A stretch of 64,000 nucleotides of DNA, taken from Pseudomonas lini (GTDB lineage Bacteria > Pseudomonadota > Gammaproteobacteria > Pseudomonadales > Pseudomonadaceae). A program made the translations under genes and the position numbers. The stretch is from NCBI RefSeq assembly GCF_964063345.1, contig NZ_OZ061318.1:4588001-4652000 (forward strand). The letters are read 5' to 3'. Below the pieces are notes generated by a model, which was not told the origin of the DNA, searched no databases, and worked only from the letters and a program-made list of their open reading frames with translations. Each line of letters starts with the position of its first letter. Position 1 is the stretch's first letter. This document shows positions 63,457 to 64,000 of this stretch, piece by piece.

Positions 63457-63478
63457 AAGCCCACCAATCGGTGGGCTT
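63457..63478 (-). terminator. Terminator of the efflux channel gene
   Basis: AAGCCCACC-AATC-GGTGGGCTT stem with T residues following on the minus strand, 17 bases past the stop codon. Confidence 0.88.
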
Positions 63479-63494
63479 CGTGTTTACCGCGCTA

Positions 63495-64000
63495 TCAGAA
63501 CAACTTCATCTTCGGCGCTTCTTCTTTCAACGGCTCGTTCTTCGCCGTCTGTTCATTCCAGCCACCACCCAACGCCTTGTACAGATTGACCGCGCTGACC
63601 AGCTGCGCCAGACGGTCGGTGATCAGCGCTTGTTGGGCACTGAACAGCTGACGCTGGGCATCGAGGAAGGTCAGGTTGCTGTCGACACCGATGCGGTAGC
63701 GACGCTCGGCCAGACGGTAGTAGTCCTGGTTGGCGCTGACGAAGTCACGCTGGGCCTGCAATTGCTCGGTGTAAGTCTGGCGTGCGGCCAGGCCATCGGC
63801 GACTTCCTGGAAGGCCGTTTGAATGGACTTCTCGTAGTTCGCCACGCCGATGTCTTTCTGGATCTTGGAGTAATCCAGGCTGGCGCGCAGGCTGCCGGCG
63901 TTGAAGATCGGCAGGTTGATTTGCGGCTGGAACAACCAAGTGCCCGAACCGCCCTTGAACAGACCGGACAGGTCCGGGCTCAGGGAGCCGGCATTGGCGG
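63495..64000 (-). CDS. OprM/TtgC-type outer-membrane efflux channel (5' part outside window)
   Basis: Only the C-terminal ~168 residues are inside the window. They match the TolC-like OMF family of RND pumps: [58 protein letters not shown], and the end [18 protein letters not shown]. The closest recalled proteins are OprM, TtgC and EmhC of multidrug pumps in Pseudomonas. The RND pump and adaptor genes would lie beyond the right edge. Confidence 0.92.
   Translation of the reverse strand, partial: ANAGSLSPDLSGLFKGGSGTWLFQPQINLPIFNAGSLRASLDYSKIQKDIGVANYEKSIQTAFQEVADGLAARQTYTEQLQAQRDFVSANQDYYRLAERRYRIGVDSNLTFLDAQRQLFSAQQALITDRLAQLVSAVNLYKALGGGWNEQTAKNEPLKEEAPKMKLF

Noticed and set aside
62834..63467. 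Minus-strand frames of 200 and 118 codons with 20-residue repeats (HSYRLSEAHRIWVRHGHCRA type)
   Set aside because: They are open only because the 60-bp minisatellite has a period divisible by three; other frames are open too, there is no ribosome site, and the flanks are REP sequence.

Overview
The window is GC-rich, densely coding and littered with the extragenic palindromes typical of fluorescent pseudomonads (core GTGGGAGCGGGCTTGCCCGC, usually in inverted pairs). Gene content and order (quiP, dinG, pdxH, braCDEFG, nbdA-like, rapA, a complete pca cluster) match the Pseudomonas core genome. I infer a member of the Pseudomonas fluorescens group. No tRNA, rRNA, CRISPR array, prophage or insertion sequence was seen.

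Layout. 1-17.1 kb is a conserved envelope and housekeeping block: the 5' two-thirds of the acylase gene quiP, an isochorismatase-like hydrolase, a minus-strand cluster with two SEC-C proteins (including YchJ), a tandem pair of OmpA-type lipoproteins, a DUF1145/collagen-like gene pair, the helicase DinG, a GH50-like glycosidase, a beta-lactamase-fold hydrolase, an OmpA protein with WPFG repeats, PdxH and a SlyB-like lipoprotein. 17.2-19.1 kb is an accessory islet: a colicin-E3-type bacteriocin gene disrupted by one stop codon, its intact cloacin-type immunity gene and an AT-rich small gene. 19.1-27.1 kb holds nhaA, a PLP enzyme, an FAD dehydrogenase, a lipoprotein, an acyltransferase and a divergent SDR/LysR pair. 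27.2-29.7 kb is a bufferin (copper-binding peptide) operon with an ECF-like promoter. 29.8-34.9 kb is the branched-chain amino-acid ABC transporter braCDEFG.

35.8-38.0 kb encodes a large protein with tubulin/FtsZ-type nucleotide loops, the least explained gene here. It is followed by a 3-hydroxyisobutyrate-dehydrogenase-family gene overlapping tail-to-tail with an MHYT-GGDEF-EAL c-di-GMP protein, an MFS transporter, rapA, several very small genes and a Pit phosphate transporter.

50-62.9 kb is a consolidated protocatechuate (beta-ketoadipate) pathway: pcaR, pcaK, pcaIJF, pcaHG, pcaT, pcaBDC and a convergent OprD-family porin. Four copies of a GTTCGATAA-type motif mark probable PcaR sites before pcaR, pcaK, pcaI and the porin. 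Together the porin, PcaK and PcaT import substrate; PcaHG, B, C, D, IJ and F convert protocatechuate to acetyl-CoA and succinyl-CoA. The right end has a 60-bp minisatellite lying inside a REP pair and the 3' end of an OprM-type efflux channel gene.
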